From contig NC_134542.1 of the NCBI RefSeq assembly GCF_050624435.1, positions 14,813,997 to 14,877,996 of the forward strand: a DNA stretch of 64,000 nucleotides, written 5' to 3'. This DNA is from Tenrec ecaudatus (lineage: Eukaryota > Chordata > Mammalia > Afrosoricida > Tenrecidae). This document shows, piece after piece, positions 10,946 to 20,920 of this stretch. Each line of letters starts with the position of its first letter. Position 1 is the first letter of the stretch. The notes under the pieces were generated by a model that worked only from the letters and a program-made list of their open reading frames with translations, was not told where the DNA came from and made no database searches. Both the position numbers and the translations under genes were made by a program.

Positions 10946-12596
10946 TGGCCATCATGGTATAAACTCTGACCACCATATATAACATTTTCTTAGAAATAGT
11001 ACTAAAGGCTTGAAAGCTAACGAAAGATGAGTAAGACAGAAATAAAATAGAAATTGTTCCAAAATTCCTTATTTTAAAATAAAGTTATTCTCCATGTAGG
11101 TAGAACTGGACTGCTCCATTTGTAATTTGCATACCACGAAATGCAGCACCAACTCTGGTATGTTCTTTTTCTGTTTCTAAGATGAAAACACATAGATAAC
11201 CAGTATTTAAGTTACTGACTGGAGGGTGCATTGAGGAAGTTGGACCTGGCTTTTGCTCCTGCTGACTTTCTGCTATTCCACTCTTTAGGGCAGCTGATCA
11301 GAAGTCGCCTAACTGACAGTGGCTTCTCTTTGGGAACTTGGGAGGGTCCGAGGCAATAGTCTCTAGGCAGTTGGTTTCATCATGGAATCTATTGGCTACG
11401 ATGGAATGTTAAGCCTCTGTTCCCCCAAACAGTATGATGGCTCCACTGATAGTCACTGTATGGTTTTCCTGATTATTAATAATAATCACAGAGGCACCAT
11501 GAGTGCTTTCTGAAAATAAATAGAGATCAAGGGATATGCAGTTTTGTTGATGCTTACACTGGTTCTTCTATTGGCATTACCTCCTCCAAGCCACATTGCT
11601 GTAATTACAGATGCATTCTAGTGTGAAAACATATATTGAATTCTGTTAGTTTCACATGGCAAGTCAGAGTATAAAGTAACATTATAGAATCTATTGATAA
11701 CCTTAAGTAGGGAATCAAATCTGTCCCCCAACAGCAACTTCTTGGCATGAGTCAAACCAGCTGAAATAAACTGTCATATTTGGATTAATCAAGGCTAAGG
11801 AGACAAAAATAGAGAACTGACAAAAACAGTGGTCATATTGTTTAGACTAGGCTGGGGCTCAAATCCGTTATCTAATGAACTCCTTTGACTGTCCTGTGCT
11901 TTTTAAAAAGGAATCACAGGATGAAATAAAGAAAGGGAATGAGTCATAATCCTGACTGATGCTGAGCAAACTGGCTTGGAGTCACGACTCATTTAGGAGG
12001 TGGTTAGCAAAGGCTCCCTCCTTATTCTAGAGTTTAAGTTTCTTCTTTGTGATCCTATGGGAAAAAAAAGAGGCCTTTTCATTATATGGCTTCTTTATAT
12101 TTTAAATTATATCAGATAAATGACAACATTTCATATTCTATTTCCTTTTGATCTAAAGGAAGCAATTTTCTAGTAGCTCTGGGCCTGAACTAGACATTAG
12201 GGATTCTGAAAGACTTGCTTGGTTTTTGAAAATAACTGCCTTTCCTAAAAAGCCTAAGATATAAGCATGAAAGCATCATTAAGAGTAAAAAAATATTTAG
12301 GCCAAAGGATGACAGTACTAATACAAAGGAGAAACCAGGGCAGTTGGAAAACAGCATTCAGATAATAGTGCCTCATTAGTGCATTGAAACAGTCAGGCTT
12401 TTAAATAATGGTCTAAAGTTAGGCCACTGGATTCACTGGATTGAGTAATACCAAGCAATGCCCTAACACAAAAAGGATATTGGGGGTGGGCATGAGGGAC
12501 AAAAAAACAAGTGTTTTGCAATACTGATTTCTAGTACTGAAGCCCAAAAGGTGTGGGGAGAGGGTTGCTACAACTAATCTCACCTATGGAGAAGAT
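10946..12596. other. Unassigned non-coding DNA
   Basis: About 1.65 kb without a recognised gene or transposon. It reads as unique AT-rich sequence. Confidence 0.5.
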
Positions 12597-13150
12597 ATAA
12601 ACCAAACCAAACCCGTAGCTCTCAGAGCCATTCCTACTTAAAAAATATTCGTTGGAATTTAATACATATACCATGTCATTCCATATTTCAAACACATCAA
12701 GTAGAATTGTACAATCGCTACCATACTCAGTTTCCAAACATGCTTTTCCTTCCTGGACTCTTTGACATCAGCTCCCTTTTATCTCTCCCTCCTCTCTATA
12801 TCCCCACTTCTCCCCAAACCCTTGTTATATATGCTTTGCTTATAGGCTTAGTGTCCCTGGGTTTCATTGACCAACAAACCAGAAAACAAATAACTGAACT
12901 TCAAGAGGGTGACCCCAATGGCAATGCACCTCTAAGGTTCTACCAGCAAAGTACAACAGAATGTCCATTACTAGATTCCTGGAATCCACTCCTACTCTTT
13001 ATGATGTGCTGAGACAGATTAGGGCTTCCGAGCCTGTCAATTTTGATAAGAGCGGACTGCCACATTTTTCTCCCAGAGTTAATGGTGGGTTTGAATTAAT
13101 GGCCTTTTGGTTAGCAGCTGAACTCTTAAGACATTACTAGTGCTTTGTGG
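12597..13150 (-). mobile_element. AfroSINE split by another repeat, minus strand
   Basis: The A-rich tail and 3' block ('ACCAAACCAAACCC' onward) lie at 12597-12640. The body and head ('GCGGACTGCCACATTTTTCT', 'GGTGGGTTTGAATTAATGG', 'GGTTAGCAGCTGAACTCTTA') lie at 12995-13150. The intervening 350 bp belong to a different repeat, so this appears to be one SINE broken by a later insertion. Confidence 0.55.
12641..12994 (-). mobile_element. LINE-3'-end-like repeat, family C (nested)
   Basis: 'TTGTACAATCGCTACCATA' matches the same position of the copy at 52.1 kb ('TTGTACAATCGCCACCACA'). Pyrimidine-rich sequence follows, then 'CCAACAAACCAGAAAACAAA'. Related copies lie at 19.9 and 36.6 kb. All are read as reversed LINE 3' ends. 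Family name unknown. Confidence 0.45.
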
Positions 13151-14313
13151 AGAAGATATATATAGCAAAAAATTGATCTCGGAGGATGCTGAAGAAAAAT
13201 GATCCAAAACCAAACTCATAGGTGTACCGTGGTTCTGGCTCACTTTTCTCTCATAAAAAGGCTGTATTTTTTATGAGAACAGATTGTAATATGTTTTTTC
13301 CCAATAGAGTTGGTATATTTGAACTGTGCATCTTTAGTTGAAAAATTAAACGTCTGCTGGTGTGGTCTCAGTTTGTTGTACTGTGGTGGCTTAAATGTTA
13401 CTGTGGTGCTGGAAGCTATGTCAGGTTTCAGCGGAGCTGCCAGACAAGGAAGGAACAGACTGTCTGCTTCTGAGGAATTACCCACTGGAAACCTATGAAT
13501 AACAGCAGAACACTGTCAGCTATAATTCCCCAAGGTGAGGCCTTCATGTCAGAAGACACTCAAAATATGACTTAGGAACAGCCTGCCTTCCCAAAGAATA
13601 GTCTACCTTAAGAGGGTGTAGGTGGAATATCGCCTTCAAGACATTCATATGCTGATGAGACATGACTAAATGAGAGGAAACTGCTACAAATATATGGAGT
13701 ATGAATCTAGGAAAATTAGAAGTCTTCAAAAATAAAATGGAAGACACAAAGATTGATATCCTAGGTATTAGTGAGCTAAAATGGACTGTTGAATCACACA
13801 ATCACATGTTGTTGTGTTTTGTGTGTGTGTGTGAGGAATGACAAATTCCAGAAGAATGACATCACATGCATCATCTAAAAGGACATTTCAAGAACTATCT
13901 TGAAGTGCAGTGCTATGTTTGATTGGATGATATCTATCCACACCAAAGGAAATCCAATTAATACAAATATTATCAAATTTGTGCAATGACTACTAAAGCT
14001 TGTGGTGTACAAATTGAAGAATTTTACCATTGTCTTCATTCTGAAAGTGATCAAACAGGCAATAAAAATGCATTGATATCATTGGCCATTAGAATGCAAA
14101 AGTTGGAGACAAAGAGGAAGGAACAGTAGTTGGAAAATATGGACTTGGTATTAAGGACAAAGCTGGAGGTCACATGATGAAATTTTGCAAGACCACCAAC
14201 GATGTCATCATTGCAGATATCTTTCTAAAACAAAACTATACAGATGAACTTCTCCAGATGGAATACACAGAAATCAAATGGACTACATCGGTGGGAAGAG
14301 AAGATAGATCAGC

Positions 14314-14321
14314 AGCTAAAG
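14314..14321. repeat. SPIN target-site duplication, left
   Basis: AGCTAAAG is repeated exactly at 14516-14523. It has the central TA (nnnTAnnn) expected of Buster-type hAT elements. Confidence 0.95.
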
Positions 14322-14515
14322 CAGTGGTTCTCAACCTTCCTAATGCTGTGACCCTTTAATACAGTTCCTCATGTTGTGGTGACCCCCCCAACCATAAAAT
14401 TATTTTTGTTGATACTTCACAACTGTCATTTTGCTACTGTGATGAATTGAGCAGCCCCTGTGAAAGGGTCATTTACCCCCCAAAGGGATTGTGACTCACA
14501 GGTTGAGAAGCGCTT
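14322..14515 (+). mobile_element. SPIN non-autonomous hAT transposon (short form)
   Basis: A 194-bp element has terminal inverted repeats (left CAGTGGTTCTCAACC, right a decayed 'GGTTGAGAAGCGCTT') and SPIN-specific blocks 'TACAGTTCCTCATGTTGTGG' and 'CCATAAAATTATTTTTGTTG'. It is flanked by a perfect 8-bp duplication. The interior is deleted between the 'GCTACTGTGATGAATTG' and 'GCCCCTGTGAAAGGGTC' blocks. It encodes nothing and would need transposase in trans. It sits inside an RTE LINE and is therefore younger than that LINE. Confidence 0.95.
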
Positions 14516-14844
14516 AGCTAAAGTAAGGCCAGGTGCTGACTGTGGAACAGGCCATCAATTGCTCATATGTAAGATCATGTTGAAGCTGAAGAAAAAGGAA
14601 AATAAGTCCATGAGAACCCAAATTTGCACTTGAGTATATCTTGCCTGAATTTTGAGGACATCTCAATAACAGCTGTCATGCATTGAACATTAATGTCAGA
14701 AGACTTAAGAAGTTGTGGGAAGACAACAAGAATATGCTACCTGAAGAAAGTAAGAGGTCCTTTAAAAGGCAAGGAAAGAAAGAAAAGTTTGAAGTGGATA
14801 TCAGAAAAGACTCTGTAAACACATTGAAAAAGTGGATTGTTGTA

Positions 14845-15228
14845 GATTCAATTAGGCTAAAATGTATCACCCTGTCATTTGATTTTCCTGGAAACTATTC
14901 TAGTTTTTAATGTTTTCTGCTTTCTTTTCTATTGAAATTTTTATCTGTTTCACTTAGTTATTCTTGTTAGGCTTTTTTTTTCATTTGTATGTTTTTAGAT
15001 GTTTTTCTGTACATGAAATCCAGGATAGGTAAATCTGTAGAGACAGTAGTAGGATTAATGGTTCCTTGGGGGTTGGGGAAAATGGGGGATCAATAATTAT
15101 GAGTATGATGAAGACAGTGTCCTAAAACTGATTGTGGTGATGATTTTACAACTCTTCTTGAAGCGATTGAACCTTTGAATGATATGAGATGTGAATTATA
15201 TGCCAATAAAACTATTAAGAAAAAAAGA
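14845..15228 (+). mobile_element. L1-type 3' end, family A, nested in RTE
   Basis: The block with 'AAATCCAGGATAGGTAAATC', 'GTCCTAAAACTGATTGTGG', 'CTCTTCTTGAAGCGATTGAA' and 'GCCAATAAAACTATTAAG', plus an A-rich tail, matches copies at about 43.8-44.06 kb and 49.9-50.27 kb. The AATAAA and tail show the plus orientation. The RTE sequence continues on both sides, so this is a later insertion. The left edge is uncertain by about 50 bp. Confidence 0.65.
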
Positions 15229-16863
15229 AATATACAGACCTAGATGAAGGATCTGTTGAGAAACTATAGCTGCACATTTCTATAGTTTTGTTTAAAATTT
15301 TTTTCTGTGATTTTCTAGGAATAAAAAAAGAAGAGATCAGACAGTAGCTAAGGCAAATGGAAGGTATAATGAAGTCAAAGAGATGAGCAGAAAATTTCAA
15401 AGGGCAGCTAGAAAAGATGTTAAAGTATTATAATGAAATGTTCAAAGACCAAGATTCAGAAATCAAAAGGAAGCACATAGTCGGCATATCTTAAGTTAAA
15501 AGAACTAAAATAAAAAAATTCAAGCCAGTGTGAAACAAAAATTTAAGCCTAGAGTTACAGTATTAATAGTGTCTATGGGAAAAATATTGAACAATATAGG
15601 AAGAAAATGGGAAGAATACAGAGTCACTGTACCAAAAAAGACTAGTTGGCATTCAACCATTTGCAGAGGTAGCATGTGATCAAGAACAAATGCTACTGAA
15701 GGAAGAAGTCCAAGGTGCACTGAAAGCAAAAAACAAGGTGTCAGAAATTGATGGAATACCAATTGAAATGTTTCAGTGAACTGATGAAGCACTGGAAGCA
15801 CTCACTTGACTATGTCAAGAAATTTGGAAGAAAGCTACCTGGACAATTGATAGGAAGAAATCCATATTTGTGCCCATTCCAGAGAAAGATGACCCCACAG
15901 AATGCTCAAATTATAGACCAGTATCATCAATATCATATGCAAATAAAATATTGCTGGAGATCATTCAATAATGGTTGCAGCAGTACTTTGACAGGAAGCT
16001 GCCAGGGGTTCAGGCCAATTTCAGAAGACAACTTTAGAGCAGGAGATATTGTTGCTGATGTCAAATGGATCTTGGCTGAAAGCAGAGAATACTAGAAAGA
16101 TGGTCAGTGCGTTTTATTGACTACATCTAGGAATTCAATTGTGTGGACCATGGCGAACTATGCATCTCCTTGAGAAGTTGGAAACTCCAAAACACTTCAT
16201 TGTGGTCATGCAGAACATGTACATGATCAAGAGGCACTTGTGTGAACCAAACAAGGGCAAACAGTGTGTTTTAAAATCAGGAAAAGTGTACATAATGCTT
16301 GTATCCTCTTATTGTTATTTAAATCGGATGCTAAGAAAATAATCAGAAGCTGGGCTGTATAAAGAAGACCGTGGCATCAGGTGTGCAGGGAGGCTTTTTA
16401 ACAAGCTGTGAGCTACAGATGATACAATTTTGCTTGTTCAAAGAGGGAGGACTTGCAGTACTTGCTGATGAAGATCAGAGGTGTAGCCATCGGTATGGAA
16501 GGAAGGCCAGTATCCACACATCTCTACCAATAGGTAACATTGTGATAAATGGAGAAAAAGTTGACGCTTCCAAGAATTTCTTCTTGTTTGGATTGGACTG
16601 GAAATCCACCATAAATGCTCACTGAGGCAACAGTAAAAAGATAAAATGAATCATTGGGTAACTCTCCTGCACGAGACCTCTTCAAGGAGTTGAAAAATAA
16701 GGGACATTATCTAGATGATGAGTCACACCTGACTCAGGTCATAGTATTTTTAATCCCCTCATATGCATGTGAAAGTTGGACATTGAATAAGGAAGACAGA
16801 AGAAAACTCGACACCTTTGAATTGTGGTGCTGGTGGGGAATATAGAAGGTAGTGTGGGATATT

Positions 16864-17064
16864 TTTATTTATTCATTCATTTATTTATTTATTTCAATTG
16901 AGATCATTTTATTGGGGGCTCTTACAACTCTTTTTACAATCCAGACATCCATTGTATCTGACATATTAGTACATATATCACAATCGCTCTTTTCTCGACA
17001 TTTACTTTCCATGCAGCCCTTGGGATCAGCTCCTCTTTCCCCTCATGCCCCCCCCCCACTGTAC
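16864..17064 (-). mobile_element. L1 3' end fragment with target duplication, nested in RTE
   Basis: A T-rich start is followed by 'CATTTTATTGGGGGCTCTTA' and 'TTACTTTCCATGCAGCCC', the reversed 3' end of the young L1 family seen at 18.3, 26.2 and 58.3 kb. Flanking 11-bp repeats (16853-16863 TGTGGGATATT and 17065-17075 TGTGGAATATT, 10 of 11 matching) mark target-primed insertion into the RTE. It is truncated to about 200 bp. Confidence 0.85.
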
Positions 17065-17398
17065 TGTGGAATATTAAAAAGACAAACAAATATGACATTC
17101 TAGACCAGAATGGTCTCTAGGAGCAGGGATGGCGAGCCTTAGTCTCATGTACTTTGGACCTCTTATCAGGAGAGATCAGCCCCTGAAAAGGACATTGTGC
17201 TTGGTAAAGTAGAGGGGCAATGAAAAAGAGGCAGACACTTTACAAGATGAATTGACACAATGGTTGCAATAGTGGGCTCAAACATAAGAACAATTGCAAG
17301 GATGAGTGCATTACCAGACAGTAATGCGTGCATCCTTGTGTTGTACATAAGGCATTGATGAGTTGGAATTGACTTGACAGCATTTAAGGACAATGGTA

Positions 17399-18029
17399 AG
17401 CCTTCACTCATAGAACTAAGAGTTCCAGAATATTCTGCTTCCTCTCTTGGTGTTTCATGGATTAGGAATATGACCTCACCTTTACAAAATGACTGTTTGT
17501 TTTTCAACAAATTTTACCCTTGAGTGTGTGAAGCAGGGACAGAAGAAAGCATTTGTCATGTTGGCTGCTTTGCAGAAATTAATATATTGTTTTTGCTGGG
17601 AGACCACTGTGTCTTTCTGTGTTCCTATTCTCTGGTGCTCCCTTACTTGCTACCTGGTTATCCTTTGTTGCTAGGTAACAAGAAGATGATTCCAACTCTT
17701 GGCAAGCCCGTGTGTGCGGAGTAGAGTTGTACCGCTGTTTTTGAAGTCTGTAGTTCTCCTACATTCATCACCTCTATGAGACCCTGACATCGTTGCTATC
17801 ACTTTCTCTCCACTTCCCTGAGAAGTCCATTTCTGTGACTTGCACTTTGGCTCCAAAACTCCTCCCCTGTGGTTAAATGTTGCCAAATTTCTGGCTTGGA
17901 CTTCAGTGCAATGAGCCCCAATGTTCTATCTGCAGAGAATAGACAATTGCTGTTTGCTCCTGGATCTGGGTCATGAATGAAAGATATAATAAAGGAGAGG
18001 CATATTAGTCTTCATGTACCTTTGATGGA
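17399..18029. other. Unassigned non-coding DNA
   Basis: No gene or named repeat. Short overlapping frames at 17489-17724 show no family motif. Confidence 0.5.
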
Positions 18030-18165
18030 TGGTAATAGTGGTTCTAAAACCACTGCATCCACTCTATTCTGACTCATAATCCAAAAGCAGTTCCCTGTCC
18101 ATAAATCTTTACAGAAGCAGATCACCCCATATTTCTCCCATGGATAATGATTTTTAACAGAGGTG
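18030..18165 (-). mobile_element. AfroSINE fragment, minus strand
   Basis: 'CTAAAACCACTGCATCC', 'ATTCTGACTCATAATCC' and 'AAATCTTTACAGAAGCAGAT' occur in the reversed AfroSINE order. Confidence 0.55.
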
Positions 18166-18269
18166 AGTTGCTCCTGAAAAATTTGAGATTTCCCATAGTA
18201 CTCCACTGCCTACTCTTTGTAGCATTAGAACTCAAAATCTGCTTTTGGAGACCATAGAAGTAACCATAT

Positions 18270-18285
18270 AAAAGGGGCCATGTGC
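18270..18285. repeat. L1 target-site duplication, left copy
   Basis: AAAAGGGGCCATGTGC recurs after the poly-A tail at about 19491-19510, where the G run has grown from 4 to 7. This brackets the L1 insertion. Confidence 0.85.
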
Positions 18286-18665
18286 TTGAAGATAAACAAG
18301 CGGCCATCTAGCTCAGAAGCAACAAAGCCCACATGGAAGAACACACCAGCCTGAGTGAGCGAGTGATCCCAAAGGGATCAGTTATCAGGCATCAAAGAAC
18401 AAAAAATCATCATATCATTGGCTGCACACCTCCATGATTGGATCGCTGAAGACAAATGGGTGCATAAGCAAATGTGGCGAAGAAAGCTGATGGTGCCCGG
18501 CTATCAAAAGAGATAGTGTCTGGGGTCTTAAAGGCTTGAAGATTAACAAGCGGCCATCTAGCTCAGAAGCAAAAAAGCCCACATGGAAGAAGCACACCAG
18601 CCAGTGCGATCACGAGGTGCCAAAGGGACCAGGTATAAGGCATCATGCAAAAAAAAAAAAAAAGA

Positions 18666-18706
<41 letters not shown>

Positions 18707-19496
18707 CACCACATTGAATGAAGGGGGAAGAGCAGAGTGGAGACCCAAGGCCCAAGTGCCAGCCACTGGAGATCCCCTCATATAGGGGTTTAGGAGAGGA
18801 GATGGGTCAGTCAGGGTGCAAGGTAGTACCGACGAAGAGCACAGCTTTCCCCCAGATCCTGGATGCTTCCTCCCCGCAACTACCATGATCCAAATTCTAC
18901 CTTGCAGGACTGGATAGGGCAGAGGTTGTACACTGGTACATATGAGGGCTGGAGGCACAGGGAATCCAGGGTGGATGATACCTTCAGGACCAAGGGTGTG
19001 AGGGGCGATGCTTGGAGAGTGTAGGGTGAGTGGGTTGGAAAGGGGGAACTGATTACAGGGATCCACATGTGACCTCCTCCCTGGGAGAGGGACGGCAGAG
19101 AAGGGGGGGAAGGGAGACTCCGGATAGAGCAAGATATGACAAAATAACGATGTATAAATTACAAAGGGCACATGAGGGAGGGGGGAGCGGGGAGGAAGGG
19201 GGAAAAAAGAGGACCTGATGCAAAGGGCTTAAGTGGAGAGCAAATGCTTTGAGAATGATTGGGCAGGGAATGTATGGATGTGCTTTATGCAATTGATGTA
19301 TGTATATGTATGGATTGTGATAAGAGTTGTATGAGTCCCTAATAAAATGTAAAAAAAGAAAAGGGAAAAAAAAAGAAAGAAAAGAAAATGATTAGGGCAA
19401 AGAATGTACAGATGTGCTTTATACAATTGATGTATGTATATGTATGGACTGTGATAAGAGTTGTATGAGCCCCTAATAAAACGTTTAAAAAAAAAG
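18286..19496 (+). mobile_element. Young L1 3' UTR insertion with two internal duplications
   Basis: A 5'-truncated, 1.2-kb insertion of L1 3' UTR is bracketed by a target duplication. The body has two tandem copies of a segment of about 250 bp starting 'TTGAAGAT(A/T)AACAAGCGGCC' (18286 and 18536). A (GT)n tract follows, then the G-rich 3' UTR, then two copies of the terminal segment ('ATTGATGTATGTATATGTAT' at about 19291 and 19428). Each terminal copy ends in an AATAAA signal and an A-rich run. The identity as L1 comes from 20.9-23.5 kb, where the same 3' UTR follows ORF2 sequence. The copy at 53.7 kb has the same two duplications. Long antisense frames (18563-19171) are discussed under findings. 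Confidence 0.85.
18669..18703. repeat. (GT)n microsatellite in L1 3' UTR
   Basis: About 17 GT units directly follow an A15-type run inside the L1 tail. The homologous site at about 54.39-54.45 kb holds a mixed GT/AT tract. Confidence 0.95.
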
Positions 19497-19671
19497 GGGG
19501 GGCCATGTGCCCTTGGTTTGATGATGTAACAGGAGCTTTTTAGTGATCGTTTCCCACATCTCTAATTTAAATATCTATAGACTGAGCAACCAAAGCAGGA
19601 ATAACTACTTTTCTGTATTCAGTTATGTACTTACTTGCATAATCAGTGTTATGATTTCTTTTGAACACATG

Positions 19672-19840
19672 TATTTCAGGGTAGACCTCACTCCACGGGG
19701 TTTTCAGGAGCAGGAGTTTGGGAAGCAGATCACCAGGTCTTCCTTCTGAATTGCTTCTGAGTAGATTTGAACCCCTAACATTTCTGTTCATATTGGGATA
19801 TGTAACAGTTTGTACCACTCAGAAGCTCCCCTGGTGATAT
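19672..19840 (-). mobile_element. AfroSINE-like fragment, minus strand
   Basis: 'GGAAGCAGATCACCAGGTCT', 'GTAGATTTGAACCCCTAAC' and 'GTACCACTCAGAAGCTCC' follow the order of a reversed tRNA-headed SINE with box-B-like GTTTGAACC-type sequence. Confidence 0.6.
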
Positions 19841-19854
19841 AACCTACCCCATAA

Positions 19855-20200
19855 GGTTTGATTTATTTTTAATAGTTTCACTGTCATACAATTCACGTTC
19901 ATCCATGTCAATATTCTTAAGAATTGTGAAAACATCACTATCATCAATTCCAGGACATTTCTTCTTTCCTATGATCTGTCTTGTTAGCTCCTTATTTCCT
20001 GCCAGCCTCCCCTGTTGTATCCCTGAGAATTTCTTGATCCTGTTGTTGTATCAGAAGGTTTCGCTTACAGAAACATCATACCAAACCAAGATAGACTACA
20101 AACGGCCCAACAATGACACAATGAAACAAAGAAAACCCTCAATTGATAATAAAGTAAAAAATATTTAAAAAGCTGGAGCCCGTATACAGCGGGTCTTAAT
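19855..20200 (-). mobile_element. LINE-3'-end-like repeat, family C
   Basis: It starts T-rich, then 'AGTTTCACTGTCATACA', 'CCTGCCAGCCTCCCC' and 'CATACCAAACCAAGATAGAC', with 'ACAAAGAAAACCCTC' and 'AAAGCTGGAG' toward the end. This aligns block by block with 36585-36960. Confidence 0.55.
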
Positions 20201-20920
20201 AGTCACACAAATTTCAAATAGACATCCCCCTATATCATAGACCCTATTGTGGAAGTTAAGCAGTGTGTACTGCACTTGGATGCCGCAGAGAACCTTAAAG
20301 TAATTTCACCCTTTGTTAACATTTTCTATAGGAAGAAAGAATTGTTATTCATTTCATTGAACCAGAAACTGAAAAAATAGAATCCTGGAGTGCTAATACA
20401 GTCAGATACCATTTCAAAGGCATATCTGCATGGCAAAGTCATTTTCCTATCTAAGGGGGTAATGTAATTAATGCTGTGTTGAATTTTTTAACAGAAAAAT
20501 TTGTAGAGCAAATAATTCTGTTCAGTGGGAGCTTTTACTGGTAATAATCATTCTGTAAGGAAGAGAAAAACACAGACAAAAATGAACAAAACCTAATTGG
20601 GCTGTCTTTGGGGAAGAGCACGTAGGTTGATTTGAAGCTTTGTTCTTCATGCGCTCTTCGTTTCATGATCAAGAGGGAGTCATTCCAACTTTTCTCATTG
20701 TTTTCCTCCAAACACAAACATTCTTTATTTTCATTCCCCATAATTATTTAGAATATAAAAAAATTCTTTAAATACAGTAAGGGAGAAAGGTGATCCTAGA
20801 ATCAGACTGCTTCACAAGTGTGCCATTTAGAAGTAACTGTGTCGAATTTTCCCCATTTACTGAAGGGTACATTGTCAAAGAAAAGACAACAAAACAATTC
20901 ATCTGGGGAAGGAAGAGGGA
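20201..20920. other. Unassigned non-coding DNA
   Basis: No gene or named repeat recognised. It ends where L1 ORF2 homology begins. Confidence 0.5.

Larger units (their letters stand above)
13351..17398 (+). mobile_element. RTE-clade LINE, nearly full length, with three nested insertions
   Basis: The element begins with a 5' UTR ('CTCAGTTTGTTGTACTGTGG' at about 13370). It continues through an apurinic endonuclease region: 'GATATCCTAGGTATTAGTGA' at 13756 (encoding D-I-L-G-I-S-E) and 'GTAGTTGGAAAATATGG' near 14129. The linker, reverse transcriptase and a 3' end with 'TTGGAATTGACTTGACAGC' at about 17375 follow. Removing the nested SPIN (14322-14515), L1 tail (about 14845-15228) and L1 3' end (16864-17064) leaves about 3.3 kb, consistent with a complete RTE element. 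Many stops and frameshifts are present, and the catalytic Y-A-D-D region near 16410 reads only as a degraded A-T-D-D-like remnant, so it is dead. Frames of 60-115 codons here are fragments of its protein. Confidence 0.85.

Noticed and set aside
15520..16845. Series of 60-115 codon frames as small genes
   Set aside because: All fall inside the RTE LINE at 13.35-17.4 kb and are pieces of its broken polyprotein.
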